NCBI GenBank assembly: GCA_035610365.1
Contig: CM069439.1
Location: 18,985,533-19,049,532 of the forward strand
Reading direction: 5' to 3'
Source: Aquatica leii
Taxonomy: Eukaryota; Arthropoda; Insecta; Coleoptera; Lampyridae
Length of the DNA: 64,000 nucleotides
A model generated the notes under the pieces. That model saw nothing but the letters and a program-made list of their open reading frames with translations, ran no database searches and had not been told where the DNA came from. Shown here piece by piece: positions 43,574-55,643 of the stretch (position 1 is the first letter of the stretch; every line of letters starts with the position of its first letter). Made by a program: the position numbers and the translations under genes.

Positions 43574-45242
43574 GATGAACCAAATAAATGCACACCATTA
43601 ATGAGTTATTAATTCACTCTTTAACTTTATTCACTAAGACTGTAAATCTTAAAATACAGAAAAGTCTCCTGCTGCGAAAGGCGGATCTTCTTAAATAGAA
43701 ATAATTATGATGTTATTTGTAGTTTTGTTTATGGAGCGCAGTAGCCGCACCCATTTAAACGTTATCAAGTGTTAATAGTTAATATGCATTTGTCCACTCG
43801 TTTCTACAATATTCATGTAAATGCGTCATGCTGTCAAAACGAACAAGTATATGGTTTATCGTGTTTAGATTTTTCTTTTGAAAAAAATTCAACCAATTAG
43901 GACTTGTCCTATGAATTTTTTTCGCCCCCCCGTAGAGCAGTTCGGAAATGAATAAAATCTCAACTTTTTTTTATAATAAGAAAAACATAATTAGTGCAAA
44001 CATGTGGTATATAATTAAGCACGTATATTTTTTTATTTTATCGCACCGTCTATCATCGCTAAACAGTTCTGAAGCTTATTTTTTGTAGTATAGTTAATAG
44101 GGCAATTGGCTTAAATTGCCGTTTTTTACGATTTTTATTTAAAAACTAAAGAATGTATGAGTTTTTATAATTAACTTTATAATTAAAAATACTAGGTACA
44201 CACAATTATTTATAAAAAATAAGAATGTAAGCAAACTACTTTCTGTATTCTTCAAATTAATATGAGTTAAAAAAATAAGGTAAAATAAGTGTTAGTAAAA
44301 GTATTTATTATTTCAGGCGATATTTGCTTCATAAAAATCCAAACTTAAACTTAATATACATATAATTTAACGTTCTGGAAACGTCAACTGGCAAGTTTAT
44401 TTATGAAGTACGAAAAAGAAACAAAATTTGTATAAAAGTTGTTGTGTTGAATGTGTTCTATTTACTAGAATTGTTTTTTTGATATACAGGACGCGCCGTT
44501 TTTATATAATAATAAACGACACATTTTTTTAAACCTAGGGTATATATTTTATTTTACTTTTTCATTCTTTGTCAAATTTATAATAACATTTGTACAAAAA
44601 TTTTTGGATACGTTAAACAGTTTCTGAAATTTTTTGTACTTTTTATAAAATACTAAAATTATAGGACTGTAGCAAAAAATTAATATCTCTTATATCTTAT
44701 AAGTAAAAAGCGGACAATCAGGCAAATGCGTGGAGCCTGCCTATTTTGCCTTTTTGTGTAGCTATTTGACTTTGCCTTTTTAAAGATTATTATTTTTTAT
44801 TGCCTTTTTACATATAAATTTTGAAAAGTTTGTGTAAACAGTGTTTTAATAGGTAGATGACAATAACGCATTACAGAATTTTACTTAAATTACGCACAAT
44901 AATATAATAAACATTTTTTGCTCAAAAGGTCTAAGCACAAACCTATAAATAACAACAGGGATTTTCATGTTTTGTTAAACAATGGTTTCCAGAAAAAAAA
45001 GATTATGTACAATGACAGGCTTAACAGCTTAACACTATTTACAAAACCGAAAGGATTTCGGAATGAATCATATTTTATAGGTCTATTCAGTACCTAAGTA
45101 AAGCAAACAAATATACATAATTTTAATTCTGTTCGGTGGGATTCTTTTAATGACTGAAACACATGACTAAAATATTCTTCGTTTGTTATAAATACCTGTG
45201 ATATTGTCACACTGTGATAGTCTATTGCTGTTGTGCTGTGAG
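43574..45242. other. 5' flank of the SKAP-like gene and anonymous DNA
   Basis: No gene seen. The promoter of the minus-strand gene should lie just above 43573; no TATA-initiator pair as clear as those at 22.7 and 27.3 kb was found. Repeated TTTGCCTTTTT words at 44750-44810 recur at 46787-46800, on both sides of the BED-hAT gene, and may be its subterminal repeats. Confidence 0.45.
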
Positions 45243-46725
45243 TAAGTTTTACAAAAAGGCCACCTAATAAACAATCAAAATTTGAAAATTATTACAAGTG
45301 GAGTAAATTGGACAATAATTTAACAACCGACGGAAAAAGCCTTTTTTGTCAAGTTTGTTCAAAATCAGTAAGTTTGTATTATCTTAATTTAAATGCTTTT
45401 AATTACTAGTATATGTATTATTTTAGATCGGTACTACTAAAAAGTACCATGTAAAACAACACTTGGGTAGTGGTTTACATTTATAAAATATTAAAAAAAA
45501 CTATAAAACAACCATTTTTAAAACGTTATAGAAGATCAACAGAATAAACCTGGACCATCAAAAACAACTTTTGCTCTAGATTTGCGCGAAGCATTGTCGT
45601 CGGCTCAAATTCTTCTTAAAAAACTTGATAATATCAATTTTCGCAATTTCCTCGAAAAATACACCGAACAAGTTGTTCCAGATGAATCAACTTTGAGAAA
45701 AAATTATTTAGACATATGTTACCAATCGGTAAGCAGTTTAATTAATAGTTTGCAAAATGCTGGTTTACCTTTTATAGAAAATACAGACAATAAGAAATGA
45801 CATTGGGGACCATTACATTTGGACTTCGGTTGATGCAACAACCGATTGCAGATAGCAATTTTTGTAGTTGGTAAATTGTTGGAACTAGAACCAGGAAAAG
45901 CTCATTTGCTAGCATCCAAAAAATTCCACAGACCAATCACAAAACAGTTAGAAATTTTTTCGATGATTGTTTACGTAAGTTTTTTTTTAATGATTGATTT
46001 ATATAATTACTGGGTCTTGTTTCAGGTTTTTGTGAAAGCACCATTACGGGTAAGGGCCTATAAAGAAAAACTTCCAGATGTTAAACTTCTACCAGAACCT
46101 ATCATAACAACATAGGGAACTTGGTTATCTGCTTGCATTTTTTATGCCACACATTTTGAAAAAATTAAAGAGGTACAGTTCATGCTGTAATCTGACATTG
46201 TCTTATACATTAATTGAATTCTCTTACTTCAGGTGGTTGAATTATTTGACAAGACGGCCTCTGCAGCAATTGCTAAATCTCAAAAAGCTTTTAATGACAA
46301 AGCTGTTAAGAGAGGATTAATTTTTATAAAAACACACATTTCCGGCATTCCTGACAAATTAAAGAAGCTAGAAAAAAGCGAAACCGCAATGACCGAATAT
46401 TTCGCTACATTCGAAAGAATAAGAGCAATTATAAGAGCATGTCCAGGGACTACAGGAAGAAAATTCCGTCATATCAAAAAACCCTTCCTTTGACCTCTTT
46501 AAACAACTGACTAAAATTCAAAAAGGGGAGGTTATGAAGCATCAACAGAAAATATCTTTAACAATAACAGAAACATCGGCATTAAAATTTGCTCCACTAA
46601 CATCTTGTGATGTCGAAAGAACTTTTTCCTTCTATAAAAATATTTTAAATGATAAAAGGCAACAGCTTCTTGGTCAAAATAATGAAAAATATTTGATTTG
46701 TGCTTGGGAAAATAATAGCACTTAA
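45243..46725 (+). pseudogene. BED-type hAT transposase with three introns kept (CGBP1-like group)
   Basis: BED finger FCQVCSKS | YHVKQHL, split by a GT-AG intron (45368-45426). Then FRNFLEKYTEQVVPDESTLR, WTSVDATTDC, VGKLLELEPGKAHLL; intron 45975-46025; VFVKAPLRVRAYKEKLPDVK..LPEPI and HFEKIKE; intron 46173-46232; VVELFDK, and the dimerisation end FAPLTSCDVERTFSFYK at 46580-46640. Stops and frameshifts lie at 45480-45540, 45798, 45840-45860, 46113 and 46491. Known: this hAT group is abundant in hemipterans and other insects and encodes about 500 residues. The kept introns show it moved as DNA, not as a processed copy. Confidence 0.82.
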
Positions 46726-47269
46726 TAACCATTGTAAAACAAAAAAATAAACTGTAAATTTTAATAGATATTTGTGTCTTTTTTATTGCCTTTTTGGCAG
46801 GTTTAATATACCTTTTATGCCACCTTTTTTGGTATTTTTTCTATATGACAAACAAATTTTTTTTAAATAGCATCAGTACATTACAGTTAACAAATAATTA
46901 AACAAAATAAAATGAATTGTAAAAATAACTAAATTGAAATGAACGAATATGAATTAATAACTAAAACGAACTTGTAGTGAAGGATTACACCAAAAGTCAC
47001 TAATAATTGATTTATTTCCACATTATTTATTTTTCACTATCACGCATACGATAACATCAAGGTCACTAAACTGCACTGCACTCTGGAAAGGAAATTACTG
47101 GAAAATACGAGTAGAATGGAAAAAATGCTTAAGTTCTGAAACAAAAATTAATGAAAAATTTCAATAAACTCAAAAAAAAATTGTTAGAAAATTCAAGAAC
47201 GCTTGAAGAGAACATAAAACAACTACAGGATATTTCGTTAATTTAGAGATCAAAGTAGAAGAGAAACTA

Positions 47270-48060
47270 GTAGAAACATCTAGAGAGAAGAGAAATTGAT
47301 GGAAACTTCCATGAATAAAATTATTAGAAAATTCCAGAAGGTTAGAGAAAGAAACAAGAAAGATAGAAGAAAGAATTAAACTAATGGAAGAAGACTACAA
47401 GCCGAAAGTAACATCAAGAATACGGATCGCACCTTCGACGTTCGATGGCAAGACACCGTGGTCGACGTACTACAAACAATTCAAAGCTGCTGCAATGGTC
47501 AATAGATGGAACGATTAAGAGAAAGCCACTTCGTTGATTGTTGTCCTCCGAGGAGAAGCGATAAACATCTTGCAGATAATCCCTGATTGCCAACAAATGG
47601 CTCATCTACTGCATCTTACATCTGAAGATGCGATATGGAGACGTCCATCTCTAACAGGTGTACCATGCGCAATCGTTGTCAAAAGTCGACAGAAAGCCTT
47701 CAAAAGTTTGAATCGAATATTGCGCGTTTGGTGAGACTAGTTTACCTTTCAGCTCCATATAGCTTTTTGGAACAACTGGCAGTACAAACTTTTGTCGATG
47801 GTTTAAGGGACAGCGATACACAACACACGCTCCGACTAGCTCGACCTAAGACGCTCGGCGACGCGCTGGCACATGAGTTAGAGTTTGAAGCGGCAAAGCG
47901 AGGTAGTCATCGTGTTCGTAATATGATAGAGGATCAAGAAGAAAGGCAGAACAGCATTAAAAAGCTACTTCAACGAGTATTACGTGACTAAACAACTCGT
48001 TTACGTGAAGGCCCTAGATGTTGGAACTGCGGTAAACTGGGTCACATTCGACGCCGCTGT
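47270..48060 (+). pseudogene. Gypsy copy 2 gag and zinc knuckle
   Basis: A charged coiled-coil-like N-terminus (KETRKIEERIKLMEEDYKP) leads to TFDGKTPWSTYYKQFKAAA and ATSLIVVLRGEAINILQ. A long frame follows (47635-47991) with FVDGLRDSDTQHTLRLARP. The CCHC knuckle CWNCGKLGHIRRRC is intact at 48019-48060 in another frame. A stop at 47515 and at least two shifts break it. Confidence 0.8.
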
Positions 48061-48186
48061 CCTAAACCAAGAACACAAAGAGCTATCGAAAAACTACTGT
48101 AAGTCGTCCAAAAGGGACAAAAGTCGACCTCCAACAACTATGTACCAGAGATCACCATCCACGTTGCAACGCCAACTCACTCCATG

Positions 48187-48310
48187 AACAGCATTTATGT
48201 TGATGGCACCATCAATGGACGAGAAGTTGAATTATTGGTTGACACAGGAGCGACGAGAAGAATAGTGCGCCCAGATGTAGTTCGCGAATATGGTAGAATA
48301 AAACGATACA
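48187..48310 (+). pseudogene. Gypsy copy 2 aspartic protease
   Basis: YVDGTINGREVELLVDTGA with the DTGA active site at about 48238-48249. The flap part is lost to a frameshift near 48300 (LKTATGEAVSIHGE continues in another frame). Confidence 0.75.
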
Positions 48311-48879
48311 ACTAAAAACAGCAACTGGCGAAGCAGTCTCAATTCATGGAGAAATGATGTTGACTATTTGTATTGGAAATAAATCAATTAATCATCAAGT
48401 ACTGGTAGCTGACATAACTGAAGAAATGATCTTGAAAATACACATTATAAAGAAGTGTGAATTCTATTTAGACATGGAAAATGAAACTAGAAAACGAAAA
48501 AATATTTTTTTCATTTGTTGAAAGATGAAAATTTGAGAGTTGTTCTAGTAAAGGATGTTGTTTTACCTAGACGAGCTGAGAGTGCTGTGGATGGAGATTT
48601 CTGGGAAGGTTTTATTCGCAGCATCGAACCAACCGAAAATGAAATATTTGTCCAAGGATTACTAGGTAAAGCTCTCGTAAAGGTCAAAAACCTAATACCA
48701 GTTAGAATCATGAATACCATTCCAAACCGGGTAACTTTAAGGAAGTATACTGTGACAATCTACGTCAGTGTTTCACATTCTAAAATGTGCAAACGTTGTT
48801 AAAACCCATTCACAAAGAAATGTTTTCAACAGTTACTGGAAATGGTGACTTCAGCGTGTTAAGATCTTGACCAGCGTGA

Positions 48880-49640
48880 ACGCAATAAAATCAAGAAGCT
48901 AATCCAGCAGTACTACGACGTGTTTGCAATGAATGATAACTCTAAAGGAAGAACTGAATCACAAAATCAATACTGGCGATGCTTAACCAATCCGACAACG
49001 TCCGAGGCGGTTTCCTTTGGCCAAACGAAAAGAAGCCGAAAAGATAATCTCTGAAATGAAAACTCCCAACAAAATTTTGTGTTTATCATAGACAACTCAG
49101 TGAGGTCATCAAGAAAGATAGTTACTCATTACTCTGAATTGACGACACTTTAGATACCCTATCTGGTTCGCAATGGTGTTCCACTTTGAATTTGAAATGT
49201 GGCTACTAGTAAGTGGATTGGGAATCAAAGGACCGCGATAAAACTGCGTTTACGATTGGAACCGGTTTATGTCTTTCGAGGACTGTTTTGGAAGACGTGC
49301 TTGGTGTATTTGGACGACGTGATTGTGGTTGGAAAATCGTTCGAAGAGCACCTGAAAAATTTGAAAGAAATGTTTCAACGATTGCGAGGTACAAATTAAG
49401 TCCAAAGAAGTGCTATATCTTCAGAAAAGAAGTGAAATTTTTAGGACACATTGAATCCAAGATAGGAGTGTAGCCGATCTTAACAAAATTAAAGCAGTCT
49501 AAGATTGGCCTATACAAAGCAATAAAAACAAACGTCGCAGTTTTCTGGGATTGTGCACGTATTATCACAGATTCCTACTGGGATTTGCCAAAATTGCGAA
49601 ACCGCTGATAAGACTTACCGAAGAAGGGCGAGATTTTGCT
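48880..49640 (+). pseudogene. Gypsy copy 2 reverse transcriptase (broken)
   Basis: RQRPRRFPLAKRKEAEKII (fingers), a degraded middle, and an intact YLDD box in LVYLDDVIVVGKSFEEHLKN (about 49300-49360). KLSPKKCYIFRKEVKFLGH and RSFLGLCTYYHRFLLGFAKI follow in other frames. More than six stops or shifts. Confidence 0.8.
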
Positions 49641-49654
49641 TGGAATGACGATTA

Positions 49655-49980
49655 ATGAATGAAGCCTTTCAAAAATTGAAGCAGTTTTTAGTTACGGCAC
49701 CGATGTTGAGCTATCCTCGAGCGGAAAGCAAGTTTGTGTTGGACAGTGATGCTAGCAACTTCTCAATAAAAGGTGTACTTTCTCAAATCCAGAATGGAGA
49801 AAAGAAGGTGATCGAATACTTCAGTAAAGTCCTATCGAAGCCTGAGAGGAATTATTGTGTAACTAGAAGAAAACTGTAAGCTGTTGTCAAGTCTGTTGAA
49901 CACTTGAACAAATACTTATATGGACGGAAATTTCTTTTGCGGACTGGCCATGCTGCTCTGAAATGGCTTCTTTAATTTTG
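49655..49980 (+). pseudogene. Gypsy copy 2 RNase H
   Basis: AFQKLKQFLVTAPMLSYP, FVLDSDASNFSI (catalytic Asp), GEKKVIEYFSKVLSKPERNY and, past a stop at 49879, YLYGRKFLLRTGHAALKWLL. The TDH of the family reads TGH here. Confidence 0.8.
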
Positions 49981-50261
49981 AAACCCGGAAGGACAAGAAG
50001 AGAAAATTAACATGCTTCATGGAATAACAACCAGCACAACTACGTGGAGAACAAAAGATCCGGAACTGCAATTGATAATAAATTACAAAACAAATAGACA
50101 AAGACCAACTTGGAAAGAAATAATCGCGCAAAGAAGAACGGTGAAAGCATATTGGGCACAGTGGGACTCTTTAAAATTGGAAAATAGTTTTTTGAAGCGA
50201 TCGCTGGAGAGCGACGATGGCACCGAGACGAAATTGCAGCTTGTGATACCGAGAAGCTGAG

Positions 50262-51378
50262 TGTCAGAAGTATTGCAGCATTTGCACGACGGAACTTCTG
50301 GAGGACATTTCGGTGTAAAGAGAACACTTGAAAAGGTCAGCAAAAGGTTTTATTGGGTGAACTTAAAAAAAAAGTAAAGGAGTGGTGTCGCAAATGTAAT
50401 TTATGCGCTTCTGAAAACGGTCCAATTGGAAAGCGCAAGGCTCTTATGAAACAGTACAACGTCGGAAATCCATTTGAAAGGGTAGCAATTGATATCGCAG
50501 GACCATTTGTAGAAACGGAATGGGACAAGTACATTTTGGTGGCCATGGATTATTTCACCAAATGGACGGAAGCGTACGCGATATAGAATTAAGAAGCCAC
50601 AACTGTTACGGATGCGTTGGTGAAAGAACTTTTCTGCCGCTTTGGGGTTCCGTTGTAGCTTCATTTAGATCAAGGGCGTAACTTTGAGTTTGTCTTGTTT
50701 CAAAACGTCTGTCGAATGCTGAGAATCTTTTTATCCTCAATCAGATGGCATGGCAGAATGGATCAATCGAATGATGTAGAAGTATCTCGCCAAAGTGGTC
50801 TCCGAACACCAACGAGACTGAAACATTTGTTCCTAATGGCGTATCAATCATCCGTTCACAAAACTACCAGGCAAACTCCTGCTTGTGTGATGTTTGGACG
50901 TGAGATAAGGTTACCGTACGACCTTTAGTTTGGATGCAAGCCTGGAGAGGAAGTTGTTGGGGATAACTACGTCAGCCAATTCAAGAAGGGAATGCAGATC
51001 ATCCACGATAATGTTCGAAAAAACGTTCAATTCGCCAGTGACCAATACGACGTAAGAATCAGAGAAGGAAAGGTTGAACCTGGTGACCTGGTTTAGTTGT
51101 ACAACCCAAAACGAAAACGAGGGTTTTCTCCAAAGTTACAAAGACAATTTAACGCCATTTTGGCAAAAAATAATTACGTCATCTACCGCCTCCGTAAGTT
51201 ACCAAGAGGCAAAGCGAAGATAGTACACATTAATCGGTTGGCTCTCTACGACACGAGAGTGGTCAACAGAGTGACAGATAAGGACAATGCGAAAGACTTC
51301 GAGTGGTTCATGTCCACCTATAATGGTGATTTTCGAGTCAAGGCGAAAAAGCTTAAACCGAGTTCGCTCGAATTCTAG
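50262..51378 (+). pseudogene. Gypsy copy 2 integrase with GPY/F-type end
   Basis: HHCC domain: LQHLHDGTSGGHFGVKRT and CRKCNLCA. Core: VAIDIAGPFVETEWDKYILV with the first Asp, LDQGRNFEF with the second, SDGMAEWINR. Tail: EPGDLV, LYNPKRKRGFSPKLQ, YVIYRLRKLPRGKAKIVHINRL, stop at 51378. Stops at 50586, 50658, 50928 and 51096, and frameshifts near 50720, break it. Confidence 0.82.
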
Positions 51379-51424
51379 AGATACTGTGCCGTGATGGAGT
51401 CCAAAGCTAAATAGGTTAGAACGA

Positions 51425-52690
51425 GTCGTATGTTGCTTAAGAAAGCAAACACAAAAAACCCCAACAGAGCTAAAAACTCAATGGCTAAATTCGTATAAGG
51501 CCGCGCTTTACCGGTACAAACTGGCAGTGAAGAATGCAAAATTTAGCTCATGGCAAAGGTTTGTTGAGAAAAGTTTGGCAGCGAGTCCGTGGGGATTAGT
51601 TTATAGAATTTCCTCACAAAAGTTCTTGGCTATCCAACCATGCTCTAACGTCCGTGACGGTGACAAATACACTCTCACAGAGTAAGACACTATTAAGTCA
51701 ATTGTTAGTTCCTTTTTCCCAGACGACGATCCGACAAACGACGATCTTTACCAAACCCGAATTAGATCCCGATCTTTTGCAAATATTTAATCCTGACCCT
51801 ATTGGGTGGTGTCAAAAGAGGACATAGCGTTGGTGGCTAGCAGAATTCGCAAGAATAAAGCTTCCGGACCCGACGGACTACACTGTAACGTTCTAAAAAC
51901 AGTCGTACAAGATTATATCTCTTCTACGTTCATTGACCTATTTAATTCTTGTGTTCAATGGGAGTATTTTCCAAACAGTTGGAAAACTGGTAGGGTAATC
52001 ACGATTCTCAAACCTGGTAAGAGGGATCTCGCCAGCTTTAATTCGTACCGTCCGATAACACTATTTTCAAAACTAGATAAACTTTTCGAACGTGTATTGT
52101 TAAATAAATTACATGACAGTATCCCTCCACAACGACTATTCTATCCTAGTCAATACGATTTTGTTCCTGGCAAATCGACGACAGACGCCATCCGTAAATT
52201 AATGACAAAAGTACAGAGGAACGGCTCCAAGTATAGATTCCGCATTTTTATAGACATTTCCGGAGCGTTCAATAACATATAGTAGCCATCAATAATTGAA
52301 GCTTGTGTCGTTAAGGGAGCACCTGCAGACGCAGTGCGTGTCATTCGTAGTTATTTATCGAGTCGGTCGATCTGTTCTTATACAAAACGACTGACAAAAG
52401 CTTGTCTCCAAGGCTCGGTTTTTGGACCGACCTTGTGGAACGTTATTGTTGATTCCTTGCTTGAATGAGACTTACCTGATAAATGCGACATTTTCGATGA
52501 TATTACTATCACAATATACGCAGACAATAGACGCAACCTAGCAGCAAAATCACGACAGTGCCTGGACATTTTGAGTCGTTGGGTTGCAACAACAAATTGA
52601 CAGTCTCAGCTGACAAGAACAAGTACATGGATTTTGGCTCCCCGTGGGCAAGAGATCCCACAGTTCGACTAAACGATATTTAGTCATCAG
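51425..52690 (+). pseudogene. R1-clade LINE reverse transcriptase fragment
   Basis: SYKAALYRYKLAVKNAKFSS and SPWGLVYRIS (linker before RT), then RIRKNKASGPDGLHCNVLK, FPNSWKTGRVITILKPGKRD, NSYRPITLFSKLDKLFERVL, QYDFVPGKSTTDAI, FIDISGAFNNI. After a stop at 52282 come RSYLSSRS, CLQGSVFGPTLWN and ITIYADNRRN, where the catalytic YADD reads YADN. Known: this string of motifs is typical of R1/TRAS-group ORF2. The endonuclease and 3' end are missing. Confidence 0.85.
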
Positions 52691-53369
52691 CGTTTCAGAT
52701 AACGACCGATGCTTGTCGTGTATAGTGTTCCTGATACTTCGTCACATAGAACTCTAGCTTGTCGGGAGTTCGATGATGACCGGAGTACCCTAAGAACCAA
52801 AGTGAACCCGCTTCCCGACTCCCTTGTGGCCATCCTTAGACTACTGTCCCACGTTAACAAACTCATTGTATTCGCTAGAAGAGACCAGAGTCAAACGTAA
52901 AACCAGAGTCTAACTTAATTTATTTTTACATGGCATTTTGATTTATTTATAGTCAGCTACGACAAAGTAGGGTATTTATTTAGTTATTTAATTGCATGGG
53001 GCTTATTATTTTTGAATATTTTATTTTAATTATTTTTAGTTTTACAAACATTTTCAGTTTCTTTTTAGTCGTGGCTGACTTGACGAACTGGCCTCATCCT
53101 GTCCATTACAATAACGTTTTCTTTTTCTGCCTACTTGGTTTCTAGCCTAAGAAGCGAGGAAAAGCCGAAAGGTAGATGCCTTGCGAAACGTCGTACTTTC
53201 TAAGCACGAACCTGTAATATAGCCTATCTAACTCATCTAAACAGATGATTCTTTGTCTCAAAATTAATATTCTAAATCGTTCAATCCTCCATGTGGCGAA
53301 CTTGAACAAAGTAAGTTCGGGTAGTTAGTGGGTCCACTTTCTCTTCCTTCTCCTCATCCTTCACTTATA
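52691..53369. other. unassigned DNA with a CTTGCGAAACGTC word
   Basis: A 63-residue frame (52709-52900) is not recognised. The word CTTGCGAAACGTC at 53182-53194, followed by CACGAAC, is shared with the loop of the foldback at 35732-35920, so both probably derive from one retroelement 3' end. Confidence 0.5.
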
Positions 53370-53805
53370 ATGGAACTGAAAAAGCAAAGTTTGGAGTGAC
53401 CACAGAAGTACAACAAGATCTGTTTGACGTACCGAAGGACTACTCTCTTGCACACTGTGTTGCACAAGACTTGCGCATGTTCAGAGGGATTGCCGTAAAA
53501 TTTAGGAGGAGGCTTGGATGAACTTCTAAAACAGCGACTTACAGTAGGAAGACTTTTGAAGATTCAAGATCAACAGCGATCCGTCTACTACTTAGTTACC
53601 AAAGAGTTGTCTCATCAGAAGCCAGAACACAGAGACTTATGGAACGCTTTGCTGGACCTGAGAGACCACGTCACGCGAATAACAACATCAGAAAACTAGC
53701 GGTTTCCAAGCTTGACTGCGGTTTAGACTAACTGTATTGAGGAATGGTGCAGAATATGGCATAATCCGGGGTACACAAGCTCAAGTGTTGGTTTGCAGCT
53801 ATATA
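53370..53805 (+). pseudogene. OARD1/TARG1-like macro domain (ADP-ribosyl-ester hydrolase fold), broken
   Basis: Seen: DLFDVPKDYSLAHCVAQDLR, MFRGIAVKFRRRLG, a one-base shift at about 53515, LLKQRLTVGRLLKIQDQQ, VYYLVTKELSHQKPEHRDLW, LLDLRDH, a shift, IRKLAVSKLDCGLD, GMVQNM, and RGTQAQVLV near 53790. Known: OARD1 has LAHC...GIAVxFKKKFG...YYLITK...KPT...PRIGCGLD. Lys of LVTK (53601-53603) and Asp of CGLD (53726-53728) match its catalytic Lys and Asp. Intact proteins are about 150 residues, so almost all of one is here, but two shifts and stops (53517, 53697, 53729) break it. It sits between two LINE fragments with no introns seen. Confidence 0.75.
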
Positions 53806-54270
53806 CTGTTATTTTTATCAACAAGGACGATGCAGAAATTGACAGAATTGTGCTTACCGTCATGACCCTTCTTACAGATGCTCTGGATTTGAACCTGTTC
53901 TGGGACAAAACGGATCTAAGGAGGGGACAGTGTTACGTTCTGTTTCCAAAAAGAGTTCGCAAGTTAAAGAATACAACAGAAATTTCTGTAACCGATAAGA
54001 AGATAACGTTTCGGTAATAAATAGAATCTGCACGACACCTTGTCGCCAACGCACCGTGGTTCGTAAGAAATAACCAGCTGCACTGAGATTTATAGATGCC
54101 TAGCATCAAGGAGCTACTCCGTTAGACGGCACAGAAGATGGCCGAAGAAATACCGACACATCCCAACGAGGAAGTCAGAAAATTATGGAGATACGAATCG
54201 AGGATCGTGAGTAATTACAGGAGACCGAAACACGTACTCCAATAGATAAATATGAAAAACATTTTCGCGT
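53806..54270 (+). pseudogene. Jockey-like LINE, end of ORF2
   Basis: VMTLLTDALDLNLFWDKTDL and QCYVLFPKRVRKLKN match the region after the RT catalytic site (K..Q.VLF.KR). After a deletion at about 54016 comes ARHLVANAPWFVRNNQLH followed by IPTHPNEEVRKL, the standard C-terminal block of Jockey-clade ORF2. Stops at 54015 and 54086 break it. Confidence 0.7.
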
Positions 54271-55641
54271 TACTGAAGCCAGTCAAGTAAATATGACGTA
54301 TCAGATTTAATATAATACTTAATTTAACTGAAATATTAATGGCATTTATGTCCACAGTCCACAGCCTTTTCTATTGGCAAATTATATACTTTTCGTAAAT
54401 GAATTAACAGTAAACTGTCAATTGTCAACTCAGTTCTGTAAACTTACTGTAAGCTTTTATTGAAAACTCGATATCAGTGTTTAGATGGTAGTTGATTTCA
54501 AATTCTCATACTCAAAATTACAGTAAGTCTCAGATATTCAGCTTAATTATGTTATCTTAGTACACTTCCAATAAGTTACATATATCTCGCAAAATTTAAA
54601 AAAAATGCTTACTGCAAATACTTGTAAATTACAATGCTTAGTGGGTACATACTAGCAGTTGATCGCATCTATATAAATATATCTCGTTTTTCTTTTGTAG
54701 CCTCTCTTTTTGTGAGAAAATAAAAATATATTTGTGTTACAATCTGTGCGTTGTCATTTGGTCTATTTCACCCTTAGATAGATTTAAACGGTATCTTCCA
54801 TTCTAGTTTTCAACGGTTTTGGTGCCTTTTTAATCTTACTTTATAATTAGCACATATCGAGACTTGCGATACGCTTGCGGAATCATACTGAGATAGTCGC
54901 CAGCAATCAAGTTACGATAAAATTCTCCTAACAATTATTATTAGTTTTAAATGACAATTGAGTACTTATATGTATTTATGACGCACGAGTAAGAGAATAA
55001 TTTTTCAAACAAGAAATAGTCTGTTCTGATTGAAGTTTGTTTTCTATAGTTCACAATTATAAAACATTTCTAACAACGGAGCCGTATCGCTACAGCAATT
55101 CTAACTAGGTTTAAGAAAATCACAAGAAAAAGCGATAAAAAGAAATAATATTTCTCAAAAAGACAAAAAAAGTTCAGTCTATTTTAACAATAATGCTGAA
55201 TAATTTTTTAATTTATTATAATTATAATTTCTAAGGGTGACAAAAAAACAAATAAACATGGTGCATGATGCAGTTTACAAACCCCACTTGTTTTTTTTTC
55301 TTTATTACAAATTCTGTGATTTGGTTTTTATATATAAAATTAATTAATTTTTCTTGTTATGATTCAAAAATAAGTAAATCTTATTGTATCTTTTAGACAA
55401 AACTTTATTTTTGTAACGCTTGTTCTTTACTGGTTGGTTATTCAACTTCTTGTTAATATAACAACTAAAGAAATCATCATGGGTATGTAAATACGTATGA
55501 ATTAAAGAAAATAACTCCTAGTCTTTTTTTAAAGCAGTTTATTGCACTTTGAATTGTTGCTGCATGTTTTTAAGCTTCTGTGAAAAATTTCTTCACAATA
55601 TAATTGTGTGAAAACATGAATAAAACATCTAGTGATTCTAT
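54271..55641. other. anonymous AT-rich DNA, no gene seen
   Basis: No coding frame, terminal repeat or array was recognised on either strand. Confidence 0.5.
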
Positions 55642-55643
55642 TA

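Larger units (their letters stand above)
47100..51378 (+). mobile_element. Ty3/Gypsy retrotransposon, copy 2 (LTRs not found)
   Basis: gag, knuckle, protease, RT, RNase H and integrase follow in Gypsy order over 4.3 kb, all broken. It belongs to a different lineage from copy 1: the gag motifs differ, it has one CCHC knuckle, and the GPY/F end is present. No direct repeat was found on either side. An R1-type LINE fragment follows at about 51425, which may have replaced the 3' LTR. Confidence 0.82.
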
